Shown here one piece after another: positions 9,142 through 17,607 of a stretch of 64,000 nt of DNA. The position numbers were made by a program, and so were the translations under genes. Location of the stretch: the NCBI GenBank assembly GCA_016721425.1, contig JADKID010000016.1, positions 186,001 to 250,000 of the forward strand, given 5' to 3'. The stretch's first letter is position 1. Each line of letters opens with the position of its first letter. The DNA comes from Bryobacterales bacterium. Lineage in GTDB: Bacteria > Acidobacteriota > Terriglobia > Bryobacterales > Bryobacteraceae. The notes beneath the pieces are model-generated. The model did not search any database. It was given only the letters and a program-made list of their open reading frames with translations, and was not told the DNA's origin.

Positions 9142-9608
9142 GTGTGCCGCAGATCCAGCAGCGCGACGCCCAGCCCGCCGTGGTGATACGGGCCGAGGTG
9201 CCGCCCGGCGGGATTGGCGCGGCGCTGCACCGCTTGCTGCCGCCCGTTTTCGCGCACATTCAAGAATTAGGGGGCACACCCGGAGGCGCGCCGTTCACGC
9301 GCTTTCTCGGCTTTGGCGCCGGCGGGCTGATGATCATCGAGGTGGGCGCGCCGACGCTCGACGCCCTGCCGCCGTCCGCAGAAGTAGCCTCCATCGTTCT
9401 CGATGGCGGGCCTTGCGTCACGCTTCTGCACGCTGGCTCCTACGACGGGCTGCCGGCGTGTCACGCGCAGTTGGACGAGTGGTTCGAGACTACCGGCCGC
9501 CGACCCGCTGGTTGCCGTTGGGAAGCATACCTCACCGATCCGGGCGCCGATCCCGATCCGTCCACCTGGCACACCCTCATCACGCAGGCTTTGGAACCTC
9601 AGGAGTAA
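9138..9608 (+). CDS. GyrI-like / AraC effector-binding-domain protein
   Basis: A 156-residue stand-alone GyrI-like (SOUL/AraC effector-binding) domain. The pattern PAVVIRAEVP, then the ALHRLLPPVFAHIQELG helix, GAPFTRFLGF, and the final RWEAYLTDPG strand is typical. Such domains bind small hydrophobic or cationic ligands. There is no DNA-binding domain, so it is a ligand-binding or hydrolase-like orphan rather than a regulator. It overlaps the isomerase-like gene by four bases and ends five bases before the GH27 start codon. Confidence 0.8.
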   Translation: MSVPQIQQRDAQPAVVIRAEVPPGGIGAALHRLLPPVFAHIQELGGTPGGAPFTRFLGFGAGGLMIIEVGAPTLDALPPSAEVASIVLDGGPCVTLLHAGSYDGLPACHAQLDEWFETTGRRPAGCRWEAYLTDPGADPDPSTWHTLITQALEPQE

Positions 9609-9612
9609 CTCC

Positions 9613-11061
9613 ATGCGTCTTGCCCTTCTGCTCTTCATCACGCTGGCTGCGCTCGCGCAACAACCAGGAATTCACGGCCCGAAAATCCACGGTGTGCGGC
9701 CCGGCAACCCCGTGCTCTACCGTGTGCCCGCCACCGGCGCGCGGCCCATGCGCTTTGAGGCTAAGGGCTTGCCCGCGGGCCTGGCCATCGATCCGGCCCA
9801 GGGCATCATCAACGGCAAAATTGCTCGCGCCGGCACGTACAACGTCACGCTGCGTGTCTCCAATGCCGAAGGCAAGGATGAACGAAAACTCAAAATCGTC
9901 GCCGGAGACACCATCGCTCTGACTCCGCCGATGGGCTGGTCTACGTGGTACATGGCTTACGAGAACATCACGGCCGAGCTTGTCAGGAAGCAGACGGAGG
10001 CCATGGTCACCTCCGGCCTCGCCGATCACGGCTACACCTACATCAACCTCGACGACGGCTGGAACATCAAGCCCGGCTCGCCCAATCCGCGCCGCACCGA
10101 TCCTGCCCGCAACCCCGACGGCAGCCTTCGTACGAACGCCGACTTCCCGGATATGAAAGGGCTGGTCGATTTTGTCCACGCCCGCGGGCTCAAGGCCGGC
10201 ATCTACATCGGCCCCGGGCCGCTCACCTGCGCCAAATACGAGGGCAGTTGGCAGCACGAAGAGCAGGACCTCAAGCAGTTCGTAGCGTGGGGTTTCGATT
10301 TCCTGAAGTACGATTGGTGCGCCTACAGCCGCGTCGCCCCAGAGAAAACCCTGGAAACATTTAAGCGGCCCTATGTCTTAATGGGCGGGCTCGTGAAGAA
10401 GGCACCGCGAGACATCGTCTTCAACCTCTGCCAGTACGGCATGGGCGATGTGCACGAGTGGGGCAGGGAAGTGGGCGGCAACTACTGGCGCACCACGGGC
10501 GACATCTCGCTGGGCAACACAAAGACCAACTCGTTCTGGGCCTCCGTGGATAAGATCGGCTTCGGCCAGGCGGGCAAGGAGAAATGGGCCGGTCCCGGCG
10601 GCTGGAACGATCCTGACAACATCCTGATCGGCGAAGTGCTGGTCGGCCAGACGCTGGGTCCCACACCGCTCACGCGCGACGAGCAGAAGACCTACTTCTC
10701 GCTGTGGTGCATGCTCTCCGCGCCGCTCGTGCTGGGCAGCGACCTCACCAAGCTCGACGCGGAAACCCTCGCCATCCTCACCAACGACGAGGCCATCGAC
10801 ATCAACCAGGATGAGCTGGGCCGCCAGGCAGCGCCGCTGGTGAGGAATGGAAAGCTGGAGGTCTGGACCAAGCCGTTGGCCGACGGCGGCACGGCCGTAG
10901 GGCTTTTCAATCGCGGCGAGACCGCAGCCAAAATGAACTACGCGGTCTCCGGCGCCAAGAACGTGCGCGATGTCTGGCAGCACAAGGATTTGGGCAAGCT
11001 CAAAGGCGGCTATGAGATCGAGGTCCCGCGCCATGGCGTCGTGCTGCTGCGCGTGCGCTGA
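9613..11061 (+). CDS. Secreted GH27 alpha-galactosidase-like glycosidase
   Basis: A 482-residue exported glycosidase. It has a signal peptide (about 1-16), then an immunoglobulin-like putative-Ig segment (GNPVLYRVPATG to YNVTLRVSNAEG, about 25-95), then a GH27/melibiase TIM barrel beginning LTPPMGWSTWY. The nucleophile motif KYDWC (Asp near residue 234) corresponds to KYDNC in characterised members; the substituted Trp is unusual. GWNDPDN and the SAPLVLGSDL region follow, with a small C-terminal beta domain. AGGAG lies seven bases before the ATG at 9613. It should release terminal alpha-galactose or related sugars from plant or microbial glycans. The stop is three bases from the opposing ceramidase-like gene. 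Confidence 0.88.
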   Translation: MRLALLLFITLAALAQQPGIHGPKIHGVRPGNPVLYRVPATGARPMRFEAKGLPAGLAIDPAQGIINGKIARAGTYNVTLRVSNAEGKDERKLKIVAGDTIALTPPMGWSTWYMAYENITAELVRKQTEAMVTSGLADHGYTYINLDDGWNIKPGSPNPRRTDPARNPDGSLRTNADFPDMKGLVDFVHARGLKAGIYIGPGPLTCAKYEGSWQHEEQDLKQFVAWGFDFLKYDWCAYSRVAPEKTLETFKRPYVLMGGLVKKAPRDIVFNLCQYGMGDVHEWGREVGGNYWRTTGDISLGNTKTNSFWASVDKIGFGQAGKEKWAGPGGWNDPDNILIGEVLVGQTLGPTPLTRDEQKTYFSLWCMLSAPLVLGSDLTKLDAETLAILTNDEAIDINQDELGRQAAPLVRNGKLEVWTKPLADGGTAVGLFNRGETAAKMNYAVSGAKNVRDVWQHKDLGKLKGGYEIEVPRHGVVLLRVR

Positions 11062-11064
11062 AAC

Positions 11065-12336
11065 CTACCGGATCTTGCCCAGCAACTGATAGATCCACAG
11101 CAGCGCCGTGTTCATCATCTGCTCGCCCGCGCCGGGCGCCACCGGCGAGACCGTGGCATCGGCGCCGTAGCCGCCCTCCGCGATCGCCTCAATGGTCGGG
11201 AAGTACTGGTGGTAGCCGTTGCAGTAGCCGAGGAAGAACAGTGTCTTCACACGTGCCCGCTCCTTCAGCCGGATGGCGTGATTGCTGAAGAATTCACCCG
11301 ATCCCGCCACAAACGCAATCTCCTTGTTGAGTAGCGCCACGCCGAGCCGTGGCCGCACGCCGCCCGTGTACTCGTCGGCGAAGTTCTCCACCAGTTCCGG
11401 GAAGAACGCCTTGGCGTACATCTGCAGGATCAGCGGATTGTTCAGGTCAATGCGGGCAGGGAACTGGAAACGCTGATCTTTCACCACCAGCGCGGGCGCG
11501 GACGGCGCCACCGGTTGCAGTTCCCGCGCCAGCCGGATCACCTCTACTGCCAGCGCCCGCCCGTACTCCGTATAGACGCCTTTCTCCCGGTTCACGGATT
11601 GATCCCCCGCCGCGCCCTGCAGGAAGACGACGGGCATGCGCAGTTCGGCGCTGACCGCGTTTTTCATTGCGCCCACGTAATCGGCTGAGAACTGCAACGT
11701 TGTGTCCGGCAGCGTGGTGGGATGCGCGGCGAAGTTGACGATCATCGCCAGCGCCTTGCCATCGGCCGCGTCGAGCCGCAGCACGGCCAGTTCGCGGTCG
11801 CTGGGCTTCACCGCGAGCTTGGTGTGGCGGTTGGTGTTGAAGCCCGCCAGCGCCGCAGAGCCGGCCGCCAGACGGGCGGGCGCGAGCCGTGAGTTCGCCT
11901 CGATGATGGCGGCCGCGATGGCCCCTTCCATCTGCGCGTAGTAGCGGATGGCGGCGTCGAAACGGCCCTTGCCGCGCTTCTCCTTGTCCGTCAGCTCCAG
12001 CACCGGTCCATGATGGGTATGCGAGCCGGCGATGAAGGAGTGAACGATGCCCGTCTCTTTCTGCACGCGCTCCCGGATCCGTTCCAGCGAAGCGTCCGTG
12101 GGCGAGCGGCCCAGGTCCAGCCCCACGATGGCCATCTTCGTGTCGCCCGCCTGGATCACCACGGCGTCGGCATACAGCGGATCCATCGTGCCCTGCGAGA
12201 GCGCGTCGTGCCGCGAGCCATAGCCCCACATCGGCACCGCCTCGCGCGGCGTGATGTCGCGGCGCGCATATCCTGCCTGAAAGCTCTGCGCGTACAGCGT
12301 CAAGCCAAAAGAGAGGACCAAAAGCAGGCGAGTCAT
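11065..12336 (-). CDS. Neutral/alkaline ceramidase N-terminal-domain protein
   Basis: A 423-residue secreted protein of the neutral/alkaline non-lysosomal ceramidase family. The signal peptide is MTRLLLVLSFGLTLYAQ. The zinc-site motifs are visible: GSHTHHGP (equivalent to the THTHSGP motif) and NFAAHPTTL (the family HPT histidine). It also has the N-terminal AGYARRDITP motif common to this family. It lacks the C-terminal immunoglobulin domain of full ceramidases, so it may hydrolyse other amide-linked lipids or glycans. ATG at 12336 is preferred over the upstream in-frame codon, because the signal peptide starts there. It diverges from the sulfatase gene with only 17 bases between start codons. 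Confidence 0.83.
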   Translation of the reverse strand: MTRLLLVLSFGLTLYAQSFQAGYARRDITPREAVPMWGYGSRHDALSQGTMDPLYADAVVIQAGDTKMAIVGLDLGRSPTDASLERIRERVQKETGIVHSFIAGSHTHHGPVLELTDKEKRGKGRFDAAIRYYAQMEGAIAAAIIEANSRLAPARLAAGSAALAGFNTNRHTKLAVKPSDRELAVLRLDAADGKALAMIVNFAAHPTTLPDTTLQFSADYVGAMKNAVSAELRMPVVFLQGAAGDQSVNREKGVYTEYGRALAVEVIRLARELQPVAPSAPALVVKDQRFQFPARIDLNNPLILQMYAKAFFPELVENFADEYTGGVRPRLGVALLNKEIAFVAGSGEFFSNHAIRLKERARVKTLFFLGYCNGYHQYFPTIEAIAEGGYGADATVSPVAPGAGEQMMNTALLWIYQLLGKIR

Positions 12337-12340
12337 ACGA

Positions 12341-12346
12341 TACAGT
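12341..12346 (+). promoter_or_regulatory. -10 box TACAGT, seven bases before the sulfatase ATG
   Basis: TACAGT is followed by GTGAACC and the ATG at 12354, so a transcript would start at or beside the ATG. No clear -35 and no Shine-Dalgarno is seen. The reverse strand of the same element precedes the divergent ceramidase-like gene. Confidence 0.4.
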
Positions 12347-12353
12347 GTGAACC

Positions 12354-13757
12354 ATGGTGACCCGCCGCGCATTTCTGGCCGCCCCGACGCTTCTTGGACG
12401 CCCGCGCCGTCCGAACATCCTGCTCATTTTGCCGGACCAGCTGCGCGCGCAGTCCGTGGGCTGTCTGGGCAACGAGGACGTCCAGACCCCGCATATCGAT
12501 CAGCTCGCCCGTGAGGGGATGACCTTCACCAACACCATCGCAAACACGCCCGTCTGCTGCCCGGCGCGCGCCGCCATCCTCACCGGGCAGTATTGCCACA
12601 CCAACGGCATGACCGCCAACGACCTGCGTTTTCGCGAGTCGTCCGTCACGCTCTCGTCTGCTTTGAAAGAGGGCGGCTACCGCACCGGCTTCATCGGCAA
12701 GTGGCACCTGGACGGCGGCCCGCGCGAGCCCGGCTTTGTGCCGCCAGGCCCCCGCCGCCACGGCTTCGATTTCTGGGCCGCCAACGAGTGCTCCCACCGC
12801 CATTTCGACAACACCTACTTCCGCGATACGCCCGAGCCTCGCCGCCTGAAAACCTTCGAGCCGGAGGGCTGGACCAATCTCGCGCTGGAGTTCATGGAGG
12901 CGTCCAAGAAGGATGACCGCCCCTTCTTTCTCTCCGTCTTCATGGGCCCGCCGCACGATCCCTACGGCGCGCCAGAGCCCTACATGAGGCGCTACCCGCC
13001 CAACGGCTTGACGATGCGGCCCAACTGGAAAGACACGCCGCGCGCGGGGCGCAAGGACATCGCCGCCTACTACGCCGCCATCACCGCGGTGGACGATCAG
13101 GTGGGCCGCATGATGCGCGGGCTCCGCCAGTTTGGGCTGGAGGAAGACACGTTGGTACTGTTCTCATCCGATCATGGCGACATGCTCGGCTCCCAGAGTG
13201 AAATCCTCAAGCGCAAACCGTGGGACGAATCCATCCGCATCCCCGGCATCGTCCGCTATCCGCAGCGTATCAAGCCCGGCCAAGTCTCCAAGGCGCTGTT
13301 TACGCATGTGGACTTTGCCCCCACGCTGCTGCCGTTTTGCGACGTGCCCACGCCGAAAGCCATGCAAGGCGCGGATCTCTCGGAGGTGATGAAAGGCAAG
13401 TCGTCGCAATCGCCGGCCTCCGCCTTCCTCCAGATCTTCGGCCCGTATCAGGGCGACCGCACCGCCGCCGGCTGGCGCGGCGTCCGCACGGAGCGCTACC
13501 TCTACGCCCGCTATGAGAACAAGGCCTGGCTGTTTTATGACATGGAGGCCGATCCCTTCCAGCGCCGCAATCTGGTGGCTGACCGTTCCGCCGCCTCCAC
13601 CATGACCCAGCTCGACGAGGGCCTGAAAATCTGGATGCAGCACACCGGCGACTCCTGGGCCAACAACTGGACCGCGCCCGTCGAAGATGGCGGCCGCCTC
13701 TACAAAGACCGCACTTACGACAGCGTGGCGGAGTACGTCAAAGGCGAACCGATATAA
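12354..13757 (+). CDS. Tat-exported sulfatase
   Basis: A 467-residue type I sulfatase. The leader VTRRAFLAAPTLLG carries twin arginines, so Tat export is likely. The metal-binding RPNILLILPDQ strand begins the fold. The activation motif CCPAR (Cys68, pattern CxPxR), followed by AAILTGQ, is the site converted to formylglycine. HGFDFW, IGKWHL and the SSDHGDMLG metal motif complete the active site. It should remove sulfate esters from glycans, in keeping with neighbouring glycosidases. A maturase (FGE or anSME) is needed in trans and is not in this window. The gene precedes a LarA-like gene by seven bases. Confidence 0.92.
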   Translation: MVTRRAFLAAPTLLGRPRRPNILLILPDQLRAQSVGCLGNEDVQTPHIDQLAREGMTFTNTIANTPVCCPARAAILTGQYCHTNGMTANDLRFRESSVTLSSALKEGGYRTGFIGKWHLDGGPREPGFVPPGPRRHGFDFWAANECSHRHFDNTYFRDTPEPRRLKTFEPEGWTNLALEFMEASKKDDRPFFLSVFMGPPHDPYGAPEPYMRRYPPNGLTMRPNWKDTPRAGRKDIAAYYAAITAVDDQVGRMMRGLRQFGLEEDTLVLFSSDHGDMLGSQSEILKRKPWDESIRIPGIVRYPQRIKPGQVSKALFTHVDFAPTLLPFCDVPTPKAMQGADLSEVMKGKSSQSPASAFLQIFGPYQGDRTAAGWRGVRTERYLYARYENKAWLFYDMEADPFQRRNLVADRSAASTMTQLDEGLKIWMQHTGDSWANNWTAPVEDGGRLYKDRTYDSVAEYVKGEPI

Positions 13758-13758
13758 T
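13753..13758 (+). promoter_or_regulatory. Consensus -10 box TATAAT, six bases before an ATG
   Basis: A perfect TATAAT lies across the sulfatase stop, followed by CGAGTA and ATG at 13765. This places the transcript start on the start codon, so the LarA-like gene can be made from a leaderless mRNA as well as from sulfatase read-through. No good -35 is visible. Confidence 0.5.
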
Positions 13759-13764
13759 CGAGTA

Positions 13765-15045
13765 ATGAGTTTGCTTTTTGCCGCCGGTTCCAAGACCACG
13801 GAGCTCTCGCCCGCCGACATCCGCCAGGGTCTCTATAGCGCACTGGAGAAGCTGGGGCCGCGCCGCAAAGTGCTCGCCCTTCCGCCCGACATCACGCGCT
13901 TCCATTCCCGCGCCGGCGAACTCACCCGTTACGCCTGGGATTACTACGGCGAGAGCCTCACCGACGTGCTGCCGGCCATCGGCACGCACGTGCCCATGTC
14001 TGTGCCGGAGATCGAACATATGTTCGGCGGCGTGCCCGCGTCTCTCTTCCGGGTCCACGATTGGAAGAGCGGCATCACCACGCTCGGCGAGGTCCCCGGC
14101 TCCTACATGAGCGAGGTCTCCGAAGGACTGCTGGATTTCACGTGGCCTGCGCAGGTCGATAATCTCCTCGTTGAGGGCGGCTTCGATCTCATCCTCTCGC
14201 TCGGCCAGGTGGTGCCCCACGAAGTCATCGGCATGGCCAACTACAACAAGAATGTGTTCGTCGGCACCGGCGGCAGCGAAGGCATCAACAAGAGCCACTT
14301 CCTGGGCGCCGTGTACGGCATGGAGCGCATCATGGGCCGCGCCGATACGCCTGTGCGCCGCGTGCTCAACTACGCCTCGGATCACTTCGCCAAACACCTA
14401 CCCATCGTCTACGTCCAGACCGTCATGGGCAAGAACGACAAGGGTGAACTGGTGATGCGCGGCATGTACATCGGCGACGATGTAGAGTGCTTCGAGAAGG
14501 CATCGGCCCTCAGCCTGGAAGTCAATTTCGTGATGATGGAGCGCGAGATCAAGAAGGCGGTGGTCTTCCTCGATCCTTCCGAGTTCCGCAGCACTTGGCT
14601 CGGCAACAAGAGCGTCTACCGCACGCGCATGGCGCTGGCCGATGACGCCGAGCTCATCGTGCTTGCTCCAGGTGTGAAGGAGTTCGGCGAAGACCCCACT
14701 ATCGACAAGCTCATCCGTAAGTACGGGTACGTCGGCTCGCCGCGCGTGCTGGAACTCGTCAAAGCAAACGCTGATCTGGCCGCCAGCCTCGGCGCTGCCG
14801 CGCACCTCATTCACGGCTCCTCCGAGGGCCGCTTCTCCATCACCTACTGCCCCGGCCATCTGACGCGCGAAGAGGTGGAGGGCGTGAACTTCCGCTATGC
14901 GCCGCTCGACGAGATGACGCGCAAGTACGATCCGGCCAAGCTCGTCGATGGCTTCAACGATGTGGATGGCGAAGAGGTGTTCTACATCTCCAATCCCGCC
15001 CTCGGCCTGTGGGCCTACCGCGGGCGCTTCTTCCCCAACTCCTGA
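13765..15045 (+). CDS. LarA-like (lactate racemase domain / D-mannonate epimerase-like) protein
   Basis: A 426-residue cytoplasmic protein of the LarA/DUF2088 family. It shows ALPPDITR near the N-terminus, then GTHVPMS (the conserved GxH), the FDLILSLGQVVPHEVIGM stretch, and VFVGTGGSEGINKSH. The C-terminal half (LIVLAPGVKEFGED, SITYCPG) resembles the D-mannonate-epimerase-like branch rather than classical lactate racemase. LarA proper uses a nickel pincer nucleotide made by LarB/C/E, which are not nearby. ATG at 13765 is chosen because the conserved domain and a TATAAT box sit right there; the longer frame extends into the sulfatase gene. The last 31 bases overlap the opposing GH43-like gene. 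Confidence 0.83.
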   Translation: MSLLFAAGSKTTELSPADIRQGLYSALEKLGPRRKVLALPPDITRFHSRAGELTRYAWDYYGESLTDVLPAIGTHVPMSVPEIEHMFGGVPASLFRVHDWKSGITTLGEVPGSYMSEVSEGLLDFTWPAQVDNLLVEGGFDLILSLGQVVPHEVIGMANYNKNVFVGTGGSEGINKSHFLGAVYGMERIMGRADTPVRRVLNYASDHFAKHLPIVYVQTVMGKNDKGELVMRGMYIGDDVECFEKASALSLEVNFVMMEREIKKAVVFLDPSEFRSTWLGNKSVYRTRMALADDAELIVLAPGVKEFGEDPTIDKLIRKYGYVGSPRVLELVKANADLAASLGAAAHLIHGSSEGRFSITYCPGHLTREEVEGVNFRYAPLDEMTRKYDPAKLVDGFNDVDGEEVFYISNPALGLWAYRGRFFPNS

Positions 15046-15956
15046 ACGAATGGATCGCTCGATGAGAGCGTGATTGCCGTACCGTGACGCTGGCCCTCGG
15101 GGAACTTGATCTTCGGCGACACGTCCTCGAACGTTTTCCAGTCCGTTGTCCGGTACGCCCCGTAGTAGTTCGGCTTGGCGTAGTGGTCAAAGAAGATCAG
15201 CCACTCGCCGCCCACTTTCAACACCGAGGGCCCTTCGATCCAATCGCCCGTGAAGGGCTCCGTCACGCCGCTCCACGGACCCATCGGCGAGGCGGCCGTG
15301 GCCAGCCGCAGGCGCTTCTGCAGCGGGTTCTTGCGCTCGTCCTTGAACAACATCACCCACTTACCGTCCGTCTGTACCAGCGTGGAATCGATGCAGTTGA
15401 AGCCGGGGTCAAACCACAACCGTGGCGCCGTGAACGTCCTGAAATCCTTCGTTGTGATGGCATACACGCGATGGTTGTAGCCCGTATCTCCGGTGCCTTC
15501 CGTATCAGGAAACCGCCCCGGAATGGTGCTGGACCAGAAGATGATCCACTGCTTCGCGTTGGCATCCCACACCGATTCCGGCGCCCATGCATTCCGCGCG
15601 CCCTCCAGCGGGATCTCGATCAGTTGCTGCGCGCCCCATGTGATCAGATCCGCCGATGCCGCATGGCCGATCGTCAGTTTCGCCCCGGCCTCCTTGCCCC
15701 GCGTCCACCCGGTCGTCCAAACCATGTGCCACCCATCGGGCCCTTTGGCCAGATGCGGGTCGCGCATCAGCATCCCCGGGTGCTGCGGCTTCACTACAGG
15801 TTGATCGCCATTCAGCGGCGCCCATTGATAGCCGTCGGTGGAATGCGCGAAGTAGACGCCGGACTCTCCGTTCCCCCGAAACGAGGAAAACAGATAGTGT
15901 TCCGCGCCCAATGCCAGGGCCGGCAGCAAAAAAGCGATTGCGCCAGACAGCTTCAT
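15015..15956 (-). CDS. Secreted GH43-like beta-propeller glycosidase
   Basis: A 313-residue exported protein. After the signal peptide (MKLSGAIAFLLPALALG) come repeated propeller blades of the GH43/GH32/GH62 type: MRDPHLAKGPDGWHMVWT, ARNAWAPESVWDAN, WIIFWSST, WIEGPSVLKVGGEW. Acidic residues suited to the three-carboxylate active site appear in RDPH, APES and EGPS. Arabinan or xylan side chains are likely substrates but cannot be proved here. The start at 15956 is set by the signal peptide. The divergent CoA-ligase gene starts 18 bases away; the 3' end overlaps the LarA-like gene. Confidence 0.8.
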   Translation of the reverse strand: MKLSGAIAFLLPALALGAEHYLFSSFRGNGESGVYFAHSTDGYQWAPLNGDQPVVKPQHPGMLMRDPHLAKGPDGWHMVWTTGWTRGKEAGAKLTIGHAASADLITWGAQQLIEIPLEGARNAWAPESVWDANAKQWIIFWSSTIPGRFPDTEGTGDTGYNHRVYAITTKDFRTFTAPRLWFDPGFNCIDSTLVQTDGKWVMLFKDERKNPLQKRLRLATAASPMGPWSGVTEPFTGDWIEGPSVLKVGGEWLIFFDHYAKPNYYGAYRTTDWKTFEDVSPKIKFPEGQRHGTAITLSSSDPFVQELGKKRPR

Positions 15957-15974
15957 CTTACGAAGATACTGTAG

Positions 15975-17597
15975 ATGCCTCTGCCGAATTGCACCCTGGC
16001 CCTGTATGAGACCGAATACCGGGACCGCCACCTGATCCATGGCGCCGTCGATTATTGGGCCGCGCGCACACCCGGCGCTCCGGCTTTGATCAACGCCACT
16101 CGCGACACCACGGCCACTTGGGCCACGCTGCAACAGATGTCGATGGCGCTGGCGGCGGAGTTGCTTCGCCTCGGCTTTCGCAAAGGAGACTTCCTGGCCA
16201 CCAGCCTGCCGCTCCTCACCGAGCACGTCTTCCTCGAATACGCCTGCTTCCGCATCGGTGTGATCCACGTGCCGCTGGATCTGCGCCTCTCCAAGGACGA
16301 CGTGGTTCGATGCCTTTCCGTCGTGCGCCCCCGCGGCTATGTCACAGCCCTCGGCCAGGACCCGCGCGAAGATTGCCCCTGGATTGAGCACCTCTGGGAT
16401 GGCGCAGCATTTGCCGGCCTGTGCCGCGCCGCCGCCGCCAACACAGCGCCCGTCGAGTGGCCCGAGGTGACCCGCGCCGATGGCGCGCAGGTCATCTTCA
16501 CCACCGGCTCAACCGGCCGCCCCAAGGCGGGTCTGCTCACTCACGGATCGATCACCGCGCAGAACCTCTGCCTCGGCGAGGCGTTCGAGTTTCAGGCTTC
16601 GCGCGTCATGGTGAATCTGCCATCCTCGCACGTGGGCGGACAGGCCGAGCTGCTGATGACCGCGCTCTTCCACGGTGGCACGGCCGTCCTTCTGGAGCTC
16701 TTCGATCCGGGCAAGACCCTGGAGGCTATCGAGAAATACAAGGTGCGTCTTCTGGGCCAAATCCCCGCGATGTTCCTCATGGAGTGGCGCCACTCCGATT
16801 ACGGCAAGCGGGACCTCTCGAGCCTCGATATCGTCGTCTATGGCGGACAGTCCGTCCCCCGTCCCTTCCTCGATAAGCTCAAGACCATGGCCCCGCGCGT
16901 CGCCACCGGCCTGGGCCTCACGGAGGCGTCCGGCTTCTGTACTTACACATCCCCCACCGGAGACATGGATGAACTCGCCGCGGGCATCGGCTACGCCATG
17001 GAACTCTATCCGATGACGATTCGCCAGCCGATCCACTCTGACGGCCACGCCGGCGACGAGGTGCCCAATGGGCAGATCGGCCACGTCTGCTTCCGTGGTC
17101 CTCAGACCTTCGCCGGCTACGTGAACGATCCCGAGGAGACAGCCCGCACCATCTCCACCGACGGCTATCTCTACACCGGCGACATGGGTCATGTGGACTC
17201 CGCCGGCCTGCACTTCGCCGGCCGCGCCAAGTGGGTCATCAAGCCCGCAGGCTACCAGGTGTTCCCTGGCGATGTCGAGAACCACATCTGCGCGCTTGCG
17301 GAAAAAGTGGCGGCCTGCGGCGTGGTGGGCGTCGAGCATCCCATCTGGGTGGAGGCCATCGTCGCCTTTGTCGAAAAGCGCCCCGGGGTCGAGCTCACTG
17401 AGGCCGAGTTGCGGCGCCACGCCCGCTCGCTCACCAGCTATATGCGGCCGCTGCACTACGTCATCGTCGAGCCTGGTCAGTTGCCGCTCAACCGTGTGGC
17501 CAAGATCGATTCGCTGCGGCTCAAGGAGATGGCCGACGTGGAAGTTCGCGAACTACGCGCCCGCGGCCGTTGGAAGGACGATCGCGAGGAAGACTGA
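15975..17597 (+). CDS. Acyl-CoA ligase of the AMP-binding (ANL) superfamily
   Basis: A 540-residue cytoplasmic adenylate-forming enzyme. The ATP P-loop is IFTTGSTGRPKAG (about residues 174-186). GLGLTEASG matches the A5 motif, YLYTGDMGHVD contains the ribose-binding aspartate, and LPLNRVAKID near the C-terminus carries the catalytic lysine that swings in for adenylation. It would activate a carboxylic acid as the AMP ester and then the CoA thioester. Substrate is not evident. It stands between a divergent GH43-like gene and a convergent transporter gene, so it is probably its own unit. Confidence 0.87.
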   Translation: MPLPNCTLALYETEYRDRHLIHGAVDYWAARTPGAPALINATRDTTATWATLQQMSMALAAELLRLGFRKGDFLATSLPLLTEHVFLEYACFRIGVIHVPLDLRLSKDDVVRCLSVVRPRGYVTALGQDPREDCPWIEHLWDGAAFAGLCRAAAANTAPVEWPEVTRADGAQVIFTTGSTGRPKAGLLTHGSITAQNLCLGEAFEFQASRVMVNLPSSHVGGQAELLMTALFHGGTAVLLELFDPGKTLEAIEKYKVRLLGQIPAMFLMEWRHSDYGKRDLSSLDIVVYGGQSVPRPFLDKLKTMAPRVATGLGLTEASGFCTYTSPTGDMDELAAGIGYAMELYPMTIRQPIHSDGHAGDEVPNGQIGHVCFRGPQTFAGYVNDPEETARTISTDGYLYTGDMGHVDSAGLHFAGRAKWVIKPAGYQVFPGDVENHICALAEKVAACGVVGVEHPIWVEAIVAFVEKRPGVELTEAELRRHARSLTSYMRPLHYVIVEPGQLPLNRVAKIDSLRLKEMADVEVRELRARGRWKDDREED

Positions 17598-17607
17598 TTG
17601 CCCGGCG

